Positions 34,645-43,958 of a stretch of 64,000 nt of DNA are shown here, piece by piece. The notes beneath the pieces were generated by a model, which ran no database searches, was not told where the DNA came from, and was given only the letters and a program-made list of their open reading frames with translations. The translations under genes and the position numbers were made by a program. The stretch is from assembly GCF_034120055.1 (NCBI RefSeq), contig NZ_CP139368.1, positions 3,906,001 to 3,970,000 of the forward strand. Direction: 5' to 3'. This stretch comes from Microbacterium rhizosphaerae. Its GTDB lineage: Bacteria > Actinomycetota > Actinomycetes > Actinomycetales > Microbacteriaceae. Position 1 is the first letter of the stretch. The number at the start of each line of letters is the position of its first letter.

Positions 34645-35386
34645 CGGTGCCGAGGGTCGCGCCGCCGTCGATGACGACGGTCTGACCCGTCATCCATCCC
34701 GCGTCGTCCGACAGCAGGAATGCGACCACGCCGCCGACGTCGTCCGGAACCCCGAGCCGCCGCAAAGGATACGCCTTCGACACCTCGGCCTCGCGACCCT
34801 CGTACAGCGCGCGCGCGAAGGTCGTCTTCACGACCGCGGGCGCCACGGCGTTCACCCGGATGCCGGGCGCGAGCTCGAACGCCAGCTCCTCCGTCAGGTG
34901 CTTCAGGGCGGCCTTGCTGACGCCGTACATCGCGATCATCGGCGCGGGCTGGATGGCGGCGACCGAGGCCACGTTGACGATCGCGCCGCCGTGCGCCCCC
35001 ATCCACGCCGCGTGCACCTTCTGCACCCACGCGAGCGCCGCCAGGACGTTGACCTCGAGGATCTTGCGCGCCGTCCCGAGGTCGAGGTCGAGGAGCGGCC
35101 CGTACGCCGGGTTGATGCCGGTGTTGTTGACGAGCAGGTCGACGCTGCCGAACGCGTCGAGGGCCGTGCCGATGACCTCGTCCTGGTGCGCGGGGTCGTC
35201 CGCCTTGCCCGCGACGAACCGGGCGCTCGCCCCCAGGGACGTCGCCGCCTCACGCAGATCGTCCTCCCCGCGCGCCGTGATGACGACATGGGCACCCTCG
35301 TCGACGAGCCGGCGGGCGATGGCGAAGCCGATCCCGCGGCTCGCGCCCGTGACGATCGCGGTCTTGCCGCTGAAGCGTGGACTCAT
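34616..35386 (-). CDS. short-chain dehydrogenase/reductase (LvaD/FabG-like)
   Basis: 256 aa classical SDR: TGASRGIG cofactor site, NNTGIN, catalytic Ser in NVASVAAIQ, Tyr-x3-Lys in MYGVSKAALK, and a GQTVVIDGG C-terminus. First gene of a three-gene leftward operon with the kinase and acyl-CoA dehydrogenase. By analogy with LvaD it may reduce a 4-oxoacyl-CoA to the 4-hydroxy form. Confidence 0.9.
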   Translation of the reverse strand: MSPRFSGKTAIVTGASRGIGFAIARRLVDEGAHVVITARGEDDLREAATSLGASARFVAGKADDPAHQDEVIGTALDAFGSVDLLVNNTGINPAYGPLLDLDLGTARKILEVNVLAALAWVQKVHAAWMGAHGGAIVNVASVAAIQPAPMIAMYGVSKAALKHLTEELAFELAPGIRVNAVAPAVVKTTFARALYEGREAEVSKAYPLRRLGVPDDVGGVVAFLLSDDAGWMTGQTVVIDGGATLGTGETLGTTRG

Positions 35387-35466
35387 GGTTCGAGGATGCC
35401 GTTCCGCCGCCTCCCCGTCTACGTGTCGCGCTGGACGGGGGCGCGGCGCGGCGGGATGCTGGGACC

Positions 35467-35862
35467 ATGAGCGCTTTCCAGACAGCCGGCGTGTTCAGCG
35501 GCTTCAGCGTCGACGACATCGACGCCGCACGACACTTCTACCGCGAGACCCTCGGCCTCGACGTCCGGGACAACCCGATGGGCTTCCTCGACATCCATCT
35601 GCCGCGCGGCGGCGTGATCCTCGTCTACGCCAAGCCGGACCACACCCCGGCGAGCTTCACGGTCCTGAACTTCCCGGTCTCGGACGTCGAGGCGGCCGTC
35701 GACGACCTCAACGAGCGCGGCGTCGTGACGAAGATCTACACCGACCCCGACTACGGCACCGACGCCAAGGGCATCCTGCACGGCGAACCCGGTCGCGGGC
35801 CCGACATCGCGTGGTTCACCGACCCGGCCGGCAACGTGCTGTCGGTGCTCGCCGAAGGCTGA
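35467..35862 (+). CDS. VOC-family (glyoxalase/bleomycin-resistance fold) protein
   Basis: 131 aa. Two beta-alpha-beta modules: FSVDDIDAARHFYRETLGL and DIAWFTDPAGNVLSVL, the usual VOC pattern. The first metal-binding His is not evident at the N-terminus, so it may be non-enzymatic or use another site. Divergent from the SDR operon; followed 14 bases later by the PNPOx-like gene. Confidence 0.85.
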   Translation: MSAFQTAGVFSGFSVDDIDAARHFYRETLGLDVRDNPMGFLDIHLPRGGVILVYAKPDHTPASFTVLNFPVSDVEAAVDDLNERGVVTKIYTDPDYGTDAKGILHGEPGRGPDIAWFTDPAGNVLSVLAEG

Positions 35863-35876
35863 GCGAGGAACCCGGA

Positions 35877-36428
35877 ATGTCTGCACACGATGGCCTGATC
35901 GATCCCGCCGGCAACGGGGTCGAGGAGCTCGACGCCGAGGAGTGCTGGCGCCTCCTCACGCTCGGCAAGGTCGGCCGCCTCGCCGTCGTCGGCCACGACG
36001 GGCATCCCGACCTGATGCCGCTCAACTACCTCGCCCACGACGGCTCCCTGTACTTCCGCACCGCGCCGGGCGGCAAGCTCCAGAGCATCGAGGCGCATCC
36101 GGAGGTCGCCTTCGAGATCGACGGACAGGATGCGCGGCGCCGCTGGAGCGTCGTCGTCCGCGGTTCGGCCCGCCGCCTGACCGACCCCGCCGAGATCGAC
36201 GCATCCGGGATCGCCCACCTCATGTCGTGGAGCCCGACGACGAAGCAGGAGTTCGTGCGCGTCGACCCGTCCACCGTCTCCGGCCGGCGCTTCGCCAAGC
36301 GGTTCGAGACGACGACCGACTCCCGCGGCGACGCCGCGGGAGAGGTGCAGGAGTTCACCGACCACGACGGTGTGCTGCCGAAGCCGTGGCCGATTCCGCA
36401 TCACCCCCCGGCCGGGCAGGGCGCTTGA
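35877..36428 (+). CDS. pyridoxamine 5'-phosphate oxidase-family protein
   Basis: 183 aa. Split-barrel flavin-binding fold: LTLGKVGRLAVVGHDGHPDLMPLNYLAHDGSLYFRT and FEIDGQDARRRWSVVVRGSARRL, as in F420/FMN-dependent PNPOx-like proteins of actinobacteria. Probably binds FMN or F420; true PdxH activity unlikely at this divergence. Confidence 0.85.
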   Translation: MSAHDGLIDPAGNGVEELDAEECWRLLTLGKVGRLAVVGHDGHPDLMPLNYLAHDGSLYFRTAPGGKLQSIEAHPEVAFEIDGQDARRRWSVVVRGSARRLTDPAEIDASGIAHLMSWSPTTKQEFVRVDPSTVSGRRFAKRFETTTDSRGDAAGEVQEFTDHDGVLPKPWPIPHHPPAGQGA

Positions 36429-36507
36429 GCATCGCCGCTGGACGCACGCGACGGGATCATGTGCGCTCTCTGAGAGAGCGCGTGCTGGCATGAACCGGGG
36501 AGGTGGC

Positions 36508-37176
36508 ATGGGCGAGCCGCTGCCGGCGCTGCTGTACGTCGAGGACGACGCGGACATCGCGGAGATGACGGTCGAGGTGCTGTCCGACGCGTACCGCGTC
36601 GACCACGTCATCGACGGGGAGGAGGCGCTGCAGCGCGCCCTGCGCAACCGCTATGACGTGATGGTCGTCGACCGGCGACTGCCCGGTCGAGACGGCGCGA
36701 GCCTCGTCGAGGCCATCCGCACCGCACGCATCACGACGCCCATCCTCATGCTCACCGCGCTCGGGACGGTCCCCGATCGCGTGGAGGGGCTGGATGCCGG
36801 CGCCAACGACTACCTCACCAAGCCGTTCGACTACGACGAGCTGCTGGCCCGCCTGCGGGCGCTGCGCCGCGGGTTCCAGGCCGAGGGCAGGCGGCGCGAG
36901 ATCGGCGACTGGATCTACGTCCCCGACTCGTCGTCGGTCCACTCCCCGTCCGGGCTGCGGATGTCGCTGACCGTGACCGAGAACGCGCTCCTCGAGCTGC
37001 TGTCCGCCAGCCCCGAGCGCGTCTTCAGCCGCGACGAGATCATGCGCGCGGTCTTCTCGACGGCGGATGGCGAGGGCGCCGTCGACACCTACGTCCACTA
37101 CATCCGGCGCAAGACCACGCCCGAGATGATCGAGACCGTCCGCGGCCGCGGGTATCGACTCGGGATGCCGACATGA
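36508..37176 (+). CDS. OmpR-type response regulator
   Basis: 222 aa from ATG 36508, chosen for its GGGGAGG ribosome site (an ATG at 36490 is upstream). Receiver: acidic pair at 13-14, phospho-acceptor Asp55 (VVDRRLPG), Lys105 (LTKPF). C-terminal winged helix ends in VRGRGYRLG. The stop overlaps the kinase ATG by 4 nt. Confidence 0.93.
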   Translation: MGEPLPALLYVEDDADIAEMTVEVLSDAYRVDHVIDGEEALQRALRNRYDVMVVDRRLPGRDGASLVEAIRTARITTPILMLTALGTVPDRVEGLDAGANDYLTKPFDYDELLARLRALRRGFQAEGRRREIGDWIYVPDSSSVHSPSGLRMSLTVTENALLELLSASPERVFSRDEIMRAVFSTADGEGAVDTYVHYIRRKTTPEMIETVRGRGYRLGMPT

Positions 37177-38159
37177 CCGACTCCCCCGATCAGCGACGCG
37201 TACGGCGCTCGGCGCGGCAGATCGCCCTGTGGACCGGCATCGCATCCGCCGTCGTGCTCGCCGGAGGTGTCGCCATCCTGATCGCGGTGATCCTGCTGAC
37301 CGCGCGGACCGAAAGCGGGCCACCGGCGCCCGACGGCGACGACCGGCACGGATCGCCCTTCGACCACATCGTGGTCGACGTCGACCGTGTGCTCCCGTGG
37401 GTCGTCGCGCTCGGGATCGTCGGCGTGCTGCTGCTCGGGCTCGTCGCCTGGTTCGCGGCCCGCCAGGCTGTCGCGCCGCTCGGCGAGGCGCTGCGCGTGC
37501 AGCGGAACTTCCTCGCCGACGCGAGCCACGAGCTGCGCACACCGCTCACCGCGCTCACCAGCCGCGTGCAGATCCTGCAGCGTCGGAACGCGCGCGGCGA
37601 GCCCATCGACGACACCCTCGACAAGCTGCGACGGGATACGTCGGCGATGGATGAGATCCTCACCGAGCTCCTGCTGGCCGCGCAGGCCGACAGCGCTCCC
37701 GCCAACGGCGAGCCGGCCGACGTCGGACCGGCTCTCGCGGCGGCCGTCGACACCGTGCGGCCCATCGCCGAGGAGGCGGGCGTCGCGATCGACTCGTCCG
37801 TGGCCGGGCGGATGGATGTGGTCGTGCCCGCGGTGACCCTCACGCGGCTGTGCGTCGCGCTGCTCGACAACGCGGTGCAGCATTCGCCGCGGGGCGCGGC
37901 GGTGGTCGTCACCGCCGACCACGAGGGGCGGCACATGGAGCTGCGCGTCGCCGACAGCGGCTCGGGGATCGCGTCCGCCGATCGTGAGCGGGTGTTCGAG
38001 CGCTTCGCGCGGGGAGCCGACACCGGTCGCCGTCGGGGCTTCGGCCTGGGGCTCGCCCTCGTGCAGGACGTCGCGAACCGCTACGGCGGGTCGGTGGAGA
38101 TCGAGACGACGTCGGCCGCCGGCACGACCTTCCTGCTCACTCTGCCGCTCGCCCGCTGA
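37173..38159 (+). CDS. sensor histidine kinase
   Basis: 328 aa. Two membrane spans (about 22-42 and 76-96) flank a short extracytoplasmic loop of about 30 residues, too small for a classical sensor domain. H box with His119 (ADASHELRTPL), N box LLDNAVQHS, G boxes DSGSGI and GFGLGLALV. Paired with the OmpR-type regulator; targets unknown, but the FMN-binding/ferric-reductase pair is convergent with it. Confidence 0.93.
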   Translation: MTDSPDQRRVRRSARQIALWTGIASAVVLAGGVAILIAVILLTARTESGPPAPDGDDRHGSPFDHIVVDVDRVLPWVVALGIVGVLLLGLVAWFAARQAVAPLGEALRVQRNFLADASHELRTPLTALTSRVQILQRRNARGEPIDDTLDKLRRDTSAMDEILTELLLAAQADSAPANGEPADVGPALAAAVDTVRPIAEEAGVAIDSSVAGRMDVVVPAVTLTRLCVALLDNAVQHSPRGAAVVVTADHEGRHMELRVADSGSGIASADRERVFERFARGADTGRRRGFGLGLALVQDVANRYGGSVEIETTSAAGTTFLLTLPLAR

Positions 38160-38174
38160 CGTCGGCGTGCGGCC

Positions 38175-38301
38175 ACGTTTCGTCTCGGTCGCTGACGCTC
38201 CCTCGCTCAACGACCCGCCCCGCCGTTGAGCGAGCGAAGCGAGACCAAACGCCCCGACCCACACCCGCCCCGCCGTTGAGCGAGCGAAGCGAGACGAAAC
38301 G
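38175..38301. repeat. TTGAGCGAGCG/AGCGAGAC dispersed repeats between convergent genes
   Basis: Two direct copies of GTTGAGCGAGCGAAGCGAGA (38225 and 38275, 50 bases apart, both followed by C.AAACG) and one inverted copy starting ACGTTTCGTCTCG at 38175. They pair to form hairpins and fill the gap between the kinase and the FMN-binding protein, so a bidirectional terminator role is likely. Same family as the array at 384-726. Confidence 0.8.
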
Positions 38302-38319
38302 CGGCAATCGCTGCGCTGG

Positions 38320-38853
38320 TCAGGCGCGGGCCTTGTCGATCGCGCTCTGCAGCGACTCGACGTACCCCTGGCTCGTGTAGGTCGCGCCGGAGACCATGTC
38401 GATCTGCGCGCTCTGCGCCGTGACCGTCTCGGCGACGAGTTGAGGGAGCGCATAGGAGTTGATCTGCTGGTCCTGGCCGCTCCCGCTCGGATACCGCGGC
38501 ACATCGACCCGGCTGATCACACCGTTCGACACGGTGATCCTCACCTGCACCGGGCCGTACGGCGTTCCGGCCGACCCACCGGTGTAGGTGCCGTTCTTGA
38601 GCCCGCTCGACGCCTGGCTGGACGTGCCGCTCGAGGAGCTCGACCCGTCCGACGATCCGGAGGAGGCCGTCGGAGCCGGGGACGCCGTCGGAGTCGCCGA
38701 CGCCGACGGGGTCGCCGACGCCGAGGGGGTCGTGGTGGTCTTCGTTCCGGCGACGATCGGGGATGCGGTGGGCTGGTCGAGCGACGTGCGGTAGCTGAAC
38801 AGCAGCACCAGCCCCGCGACGGTGGCGAGCACGCTGTAGACGATCTTCTTCAT
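38320..38853 (-). CDS. FMN-binding domain protein, membrane-anchored
   Basis: 177 aa. N-terminal signal anchor (residues 4-20), a low-complexity Ser/Thr/Ala/Pro linker (37-84), then an FMN-binding domain with the flavinylation motif SGATYT at 155-160 whose Thr is normally modified by ApbE. Sixteen bases downstream of the ferric-reductase-like gene and likely its redox partner in extracytoplasmic electron transfer. No ApbE gene is in the window. Confidence 0.88.
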   Translation of the reverse strand: MKKIVYSVLATVAGLVLLFSYRTSLDQPTASPIVAGTKTTTTPSASATPSASATPTASPAPTASSGSSDGSSSSSGTSSQASSGLKNGTYTGGSAGTPYGPVQVRITVSNGVISRVDVPRYPSGSGQDQQINSYALPQLVAETVTAQSAQIDMVSGATYTSQGYVESLQSAIDKARA

Positions 38854-38869
38854 GACGGCTCCTCGGGTC

Positions 38870-40294
38870 TCAGACGGCGAAGGCTTCGGTGTGGATGCGG
38901 TCGGCCCGCACGCCGGCGGCGCGGAGGTCGTGCTCGAGGCTCTTCATCCAGGGAATGGCCCCGCAGATGTAGACGTCGTACGCCTCGATGTCCGGGGCGA
39001 TGTGCCGCAGCAGTTCCGGGCCGCCCCAGCCGCCGTGGGATGCGGGCAGCCAGGAGGGTCCCTGCGTCGCGCGCTTGCCGGGCAAGGAGTAGTGCACCAG
39101 GCCGCGGCGCGACACGAGGCCGGTGATCTCGCGGCTGCGCATGCTGTGCGCTTCTGTATGGTCGCGCGTCACGAGGATCGCCTCGCCGGGCGCATAATCC
39201 TCGGCCTCGAGCAGCGCGACGAGCGGGGCGACGCCGGCGCCGGCGCCGAGCATGAGCAGCTTGGTGCCCTGACGGCGTTCCCCCGTCATCCCGCCGTACG
39301 GGCCCTCGATCATCACGCGGGTCCCAGGCCGCAGCCGCATGAGCCGGTGCGTGCCCTCACCGACACGGCGCGCCGAGATCACGAGCTCCTCGCTCGTGGG
39401 GGCCGCCGAGAGTGAGAAGGGGTGACCCCGCGACCAGCCGGGGCCGTCGAGGAAACGCCAGATGAAGAACTGACCGGGCCGGGCGCGGAGCCCGCGGATG
39501 GCGCGTCCCCGCATCCGCACCGCCACGCCGTCCCGTCCGTCGCGCTCCACCTTGACGACCCGCAGCTGGTGGCGTGCGGTGCGCAGCAGCGGCACGGCGA
39601 TACGGAACCACAGCACGCAGGCTGCCGTCACGGCCCACAGCGTCCACCAGTAGATCGTCGACGTGGGCGACGAGATGAAGTCGGCTCCGGTCCACAGCAT
39701 GTGCGGGATGGCGAGCCCGACCCCGAGATAGCCGTAGAGGTGGAGGAGGTGCCACGACTCGTAGCGCAGCTTGCGCCGCGCCCGCCGGATCGACGTCGCC
39801 ACCACGAGGATCAGCAGCAGGGTGCCCGCGGTCGCGAGCAGCATCCCCGGGTAGTCCCACACGAACTGCCACGCCTGCACGAACACGTTGATGTTCGCGG
39901 TGATCGAGTACCCGATCGTGGTCAGGATGATGTGCGCGACGAGCAGCCAGAACGACCAGAATCCGACGAGGCGGTGCATCCGCGTGATCTCGTCGCGTCC
40001 GAAGCCCCTCTCGAAGAGCGGCACACGCGCCATCAGCAGCACCTGGTACAGCAGCAGGTTCGCCGAGACGAGGCCGGTCAGCCGGCCCAGCGTCGTCCAG
40101 GTCGCGCCATCCACGGCCAGCAGCGACTGGATGCCGGCACCGCCGACCCACATCGCGAGCACGATCAGGCTCGTGCCCCAGATCACCGCGATCGCGGCGA
40201 GGTTCCAGGCGCGCCGCGCGCCGCCGGCGCGCCTGCGCTCGGGCAGGAGCGGGGGCAGCTCGGACGTCGCAGAGGAGGAGGCGAGAGAAGCCAT
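38870..40294 (-). CDS. ferric-reductase-like transmembrane flavoprotein
   Basis: 474 aa. About six N-terminal spans with heme-ligand candidate histidines (RMHRLVGFW, LLVAHIIL, LLHLYGYLG, LAIPHMLW), then a FAD domain (HPFSLSAAP) and a NAD(P)-binding domain (LMLGAGAGVAPLVALLE) ending VYICGAIPWM. This is the FRE/NOX-like layout. With the downstream FMN-binding protein it should move electrons from cytoplasmic NAD(P)H across the membrane. Confidence 0.88.
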   Translation of the reverse strand: MASLASSSATSELPPLLPERRRAGGARRAWNLAAIAVIWGTSLIVLAMWVGGAGIQSLLAVDGATWTTLGRLTGLVSANLLLYQVLLMARVPLFERGFGRDEITRMHRLVGFWSFWLLVAHIILTTIGYSITANINVFVQAWQFVWDYPGMLLATAGTLLLILVVATSIRRARRKLRYESWHLLHLYGYLGVGLAIPHMLWTGADFISSPTSTIYWWTLWAVTAACVLWFRIAVPLLRTARHQLRVVKVERDGRDGVAVRMRGRAIRGLRARPGQFFIWRFLDGPGWSRGHPFSLSAAPTSEELVISARRVGEGTHRLMRLRPGTRVMIEGPYGGMTGERRQGTKLLMLGAGAGVAPLVALLEAEDYAPGEAILVTRDHTEAHSMRSREITGLVSRRGLVHYSLPGKRATQGPSWLPASHGGWGGPELLRHIAPDIEAYDVYICGAIPWMKSLEHDLRAAGVRADRIHTEAFAV

Positions 40295-40478
40295 ACCTGG
40301 ATGCTCGGGTGCCCGGTGACAGAAACCGCTGAGAATCCGGCCACCTCGCCGATCTCACGGAAAGCTCATAGCCGTCACATGGCGAGCGTCGCCCCACCTT
40401 GCGGGCGTGGACGGCCACCCTGCGCGCAGGCATGGATAAGGTGGGGCGTGCAGGGCTCCTACGCCCGCCGGGAGGGTC

Positions 40479-41609
40479 ATGGCCGCCGAACCGCAACGTG
40501 TGCTGCACGAGCGTGACACCACGGAATCGCCTCTGGTGCGGGTCTGGCACAGCAGCGCAGCCCGTCTCGAGTCGCTCTCCACGCGATGGGCGATCGGGGC
40601 TTTCGTCGTGGCCGGCGTCATCACGATCGCCGTCATGTACGGCTCCCGGTGGCCGCTCGCCGGCATCGACCGATCGGTCGGCAACCTCGCCGCGTGGGTC
40701 ACCTCGGGTCTCGCGGGACTCTCGTTCGCGACCGCGTACATCGTCGAGGCGCGCCGCGGCTACGACTCGTGGCGGCGCAGGCTGCCGCTCGCCAAGCGGG
40801 TTCTCGACATCGTGGCGACATCGGTGGCGATGGGGATGCTGTCATACCTCGGCGTGCTGGCGGTCGCGAGCCTCTTCCAGCTGGGCTTCCACGGACTCAC
40901 GATCGATCCGCTCGGCGGCGCCGCCCTCGCGGGCGCCGCGGCGGCGACGTTCACGTATGTCGCCGTGCTCGCCGGCTCCCGGGTCACCGGCGAGGGCCTG
41001 TCGATCCTCGCCACGCTCGTCCTGTTCATCGGCACGATCGGCAGCATGCTCAGCACGCCGGACCAGTCGTGGTGGCAGTGGCACTTCTCGGAGCTGGGCA
41101 ACAACCACGCCGCATCCGCCTACCGCTTCAACCTCGCCCTCATCCTGACGGGCCTCGTCATCACGGTGCTCGCCAACTACGTGGGTCACGACATCGAGCT
41201 GGGTCTGCGCGCCCGGAAGGTGGAGAAGAGGAAGCGGATGCGCCGGGTCCGCCTGTTCTCGTGGCTCTACGCCGGTATCGGCATCTTCATGTCGATCGCC
41301 GGGATCGTCACGGACGGCATGAACTTCCCGTTCCACGTCGCGGCCGCGACGAGCATGACGCTGACGGTCGGCGTATTCGTCTACTTCGCGCTGCGCTACC
41401 TTCCCGGGCTCCCCCGCGACATCACGGTGTTCTCGCTGCTCGTGCTCGCCGGCACGGCCGTCGCCGTGCTGCTCTGGGTGCCGGTCCACTATTACAACCT
41501 CACCGGCATGGAGTTCATCGCGGCCGGTCTCATGTTCGCGTGGCTGATCGTCTTCGTGCGAGCCATCGCCGCGTATGCCCGACCGGGGACGCCGCCGGAA
41601 TCCGCCTAG
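40479..41609 (+). CDS. DUF998-like multi-span membrane protein
   Basis: 376 aa with about nine hydrophobic spans. The WWQWHFSELGNN segment and the later DGMNFPFHVAAA pattern resemble DUF998 proteins. No enzyme motif seen. Function unknown. A 184-base gap separates it from the divergent reductase; no clear promoter stands out there. Confidence 0.7.
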   Translation: MAAEPQRVLHERDTTESPLVRVWHSSAARLESLSTRWAIGAFVVAGVITIAVMYGSRWPLAGIDRSVGNLAAWVTSGLAGLSFATAYIVEARRGYDSWRRRLPLAKRVLDIVATSVAMGMLSYLGVLAVASLFQLGFHGLTIDPLGGAALAGAAAATFTYVAVLAGSRVTGEGLSILATLVLFIGTIGSMLSTPDQSWWQWHFSELGNNHAASAYRFNLALILTGLVITVLANYVGHDIELGLRARKVEKRKRMRRVRLFSWLYAGIGIFMSIAGIVTDGMNFPFHVAAATSMTLTVGVFVYFALRYLPGLPRDITVFSLLVLAGTAVAVLLWVPVHYYNLTGMEFIAAGLMFAWLIVFVRAIAAYARPGTPPESA

Positions 41610-41619
41610 AACGCGTCGG

Positions 41620-41985
41620 TCACGCGGCTGCGTCGCCCGCGGCTCGGGCTGCTCCCCTGCCCGAGGCGGCTTCGGACTGGGCCTCGCTGATCTCGGTGCG
41701 CTCGATCAGGGCATCCACGACGTCCGCGGCGACATCCTCGTCAGCGATCCGCTTCGCGTCTTCTTGCTGCTTGACCTCCACGCGCGCCGCCTGCCACGCC
41801 GACCAGTGACCTGAGACGAGCGCCCACAGCGACAGCGCGGACACATACACGACGCTGTTGACCCAGTGGGTGGCGATCGAGACGGGGATCATCACGACCC
41901 AGAAGATCGCCAGCCAGCCGTTGACGCGACGCATGAAGACCGGGTCTCCCTGCACCATCGCCCACAGAGACTTCATCGTGTTCAC
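41620..41985 (-). CDS. small 2-TM-domain membrane protein
   Basis: 121 aa from the GTG at 41985, which has AGGAGG four bases upstream; the internal ATG at 41976 is too far from it. Two closely spaced hydrophobic spans (WLAIFWVVMIPVSIA, VVYVSALSLWALVSG), then a charged cytoplasmic helix with many Glu/Asp. Convergent with the DUF998-like gene. Function unknown. Confidence 0.65.
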   Translation of the reverse strand: MNTMKSLWAMVQGDPVFMRRVNGWLAIFWVVMIPVSIATHWVNSVVYVSALSLWALVSGHWSAWQAARVEVKQQEDAKRIADEDVAADVVDALIERTEISEAQSEAASGRGAARAAGDAAA

Positions 41986-42013
41986 TGTTCCTCCTCGGTA
42001 TCGGCAACACACA

Positions 42014-42035
42014 GCTCGACAAAGAAGTCGAGCAG
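42014..42035. promoter_or_regulatory. short inverted repeat upstream of the 2-TM gene
   Basis: GCTCGAC and GTCGAGC, seven-base perfect arms six bases apart, in the otherwise featureless 155-base gap between the 2-TM start and the ligase stop. Could be an operator or the ligase terminator. Confidence 0.35.
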
Positions 42036-42140
42036 TCGATGCTCTCCTCGGTGACGACGAACCCGATTCTCAGCCCCGGAAGGGCGACCAACCTAAATTC
42101 GGTGCGAGGCTTGCAGCGCCAACCTGTTCGTGGTATGGCG

Positions 42141-43751
42141 TCATCCGCCGAGGATGTCGCGAGCCATCTCGCGCATCTCGACCTTGCGCACCTTGCCGGT
42201 GACCGTCATCGGGAAGCCATCGACGATGTGCACGTAACGCGGGATCTTGAAGTGCGCCAGCCTGCCCGTGGAGTACTCGCGGATGGCGGCGACCGTCAGC
42301 GGCTCGGCACCGGGGCGCATGACGATCCAGGCCATGATCTCCTCGCCGTAGCGCTCGTCCGGCACGCCGATGACCTGCACGTCGCCGACATCGGGGTGGC
42401 GGTAGAGGAACTCCTCGATCTCGCGCGGATAGATGTTCTCGCCGCCGCGCAGGATCATGTCCTTCGTACGTCCGACGATGTTCAGGCGCCCGTCCGCATC
42501 CATCGTCGCGATGTCGCCGGTGTGCATCCATCGGCCCGCGTCGATCGCCTCGGCCGTCCTCTCCGGGTCGTCCCAATAGCCGAGCATTACGGAGTAGCCG
42601 CGCGTGCAGAACTCGCCAGGCACCCCGCGGCGCACCACCAGCCCCTCCCCGTCGATCACCTTCACCTCGACGAACGGCATCACCGTGCCGATGGTCTGCG
42701 TGCGCGCCTGCACGTCGTCGTTCCGCGAGGTCATCGTCGAGACCGGCGAGGTCTCGGTCATCCCGTAGCAGATGGCGACCTCGGGCATGTGCATCCGTTC
42801 GATCACCCGCTCCATGACCTCGACGGGGCACGGCGAGCCGGCCATGACGCCCGTGCGCAGCGACGTCAGGTCGAACTCGTCGAAGCGGGGATGCGCGAGC
42901 TCGGCGATGAACATCGTCGGCACGCCGTACAGCGACGTGCAGCGCTCGCGGTGGACGGCTTCGAGCGTCTGCTCGGCGTCGAAGACGGGTGCCGGCAGCA
43001 CGACGCAGGAGCCGTGCGAGTGGCCGCCGAGCACGCCCATCACCATGCCGAAGCAGTGGTACAGCGGCACCGGCACGCAGACGCGGTCCTGCTCCGTGTA
43101 CCCCAGTCCCTCGCCGACGAAGTAGCCGTTGTTGAGGATGTTGTGGTGGGACAGCGTCGCGCCCTTCGGGAACCCGGTCGTGCCGGACGTGTACTGGATG
43201 TTGATCGCCTGATCGAACGTGAGCGTCGCGGCGCACTCGTCGAGCGCGGCCGGGTCACCGGTGCGTCCCCTCTCGAGCAGGTCGCCCCACTGCGGTGTGC
43301 CGATGAAGACGACGTCGTCGAAGCCGATCTCGGCGAGCATGCCGGCGTAGTCCGTCGTCCGGAAGGACGTCGCGCTCACCATGAGCCGCATCCCCGACTG
43401 GCGGATCACGTACTCGACCTCGCTCGTGCGGTAGGCGGGGTTGACGTTGACGAGGATCGCGCCGATCCGCGCCGTCGCGTACTGCGTGAACACCCACTCG
43501 GCGCAGTTCGGCGCCCAGATGCCCACCCGGTCGCCCTTCTGGATGCCGAGGGTCAGCAGTCCCAGCGCGAGCCGGTCGACCTGCTCGCGCAGCTGCGCGA
43601 ACGTCCAGCGCCGACCGCGGGCGCACTCGACGAGGGCTTCGCGGTCGGGATGGGCGGCGACCGCGGCGTCGAGCATCTCGCCGATCGTCTGGCCGAGCAG
43701 CTCGGTGGTGGCCGGTCCGGAGGCGTACGAGACCTGTGCTGCGTTGCGCAT
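42141..43751 (-). CDS. AMP-forming acyl-CoA ligase (medium/long-chain FadD-type)
   Basis: 536 aa from ATG 43751. ATP-binding P-loop [24 protein letters not shown], hinge GWD-like [25 protein letters not shown] and the C-terminal catalytic Lys in [13 protein letters not shown]. Activates a carboxylic acid to its CoA thioester. It could feed the SDR/kinase/dehydrogenase trio at 32361-35386, but the two are 7 kb apart and separately transcribed. Confidence 0.92.
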   Translation of the reverse strand: MRNAAQVSYASGPATTELLGQTIGEMLDAAVAAHPDREALVECARGRRWTFAQLREQVDRLALGLLTLGIQKGDRVGIWAPNCAEWVFTQYATARIGAILVNVNPAYRTSEVEYVIRQSGMRLMVSATSFRTTDYAGMLAEIGFDDVVFIGTPQWGDLLERGRTGDPAALDECAATLTFDQAINIQYTSGTTGFPKGATLSHHNILNNGYFVGEGLGYTEQDRVCVPVPLYHCFGMVMGVLGGHSHGSCVVLPAPVFDAEQTLEAVHRERCTSLYGVPTMFIAELAHPRFDEFDLTSLRTGVMAGSPCPVEVMERVIERMHMPEVAICYGMTETSPVSTMTSRNDDVQARTQTIGTVMPFVEVKVIDGEGLVVRRGVPGEFCTRGYSVMLGYWDDPERTAEAIDAGRWMHTGDIATMDADGRLNIVGRTKDMILRGGENIYPREIEEFLYRHPDVGDVQVIGVPDERYGEEIMAWIVMRPGAEPLTVAAIREYSTGRLAHFKIPRYVHIVDGFPMTVTGKVRKVEMREMARDILGG

Positions 43752-43797
43752 GAGCACATGATGCGACCGCGAAGGGCGCGCGCACCAGTCCCTGCGG

Positions 43798-43958
43798 CCA
43801 CCGCGGTCGAACCGTCATGATCTGCTGCACCGTGCCGATCGGCCCGCGCTCGTCGTGCAGCACGCCGTGGGTCAGGCCCAGGCCTGTCGGGCCCACGTCG
43901 ACCCGTACCGCCCCGGCCAGATCTTCCCCGCCGACCACGGCTCGAGCAGGTGCACGGC
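43798..43958 (-). pseudogene. possible C-terminal remnant of an acyl-CoA thioesterase
   Basis: In one minus-strand frame the gap between the lipoate-ligase-like stop and the acyl-CoA ligase start reads as about 50 residues (VRVDVGPTGLGLTHGVLHDE, then [16 protein letters not shown]) that resemble the last strands of hot-dog thioesterases. No start codon with a ribosome site is seen and the frame runs on into the ligase without a stop at the usual place. Likely a decayed gene end; recognised by eye only. Confidence 0.4.
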
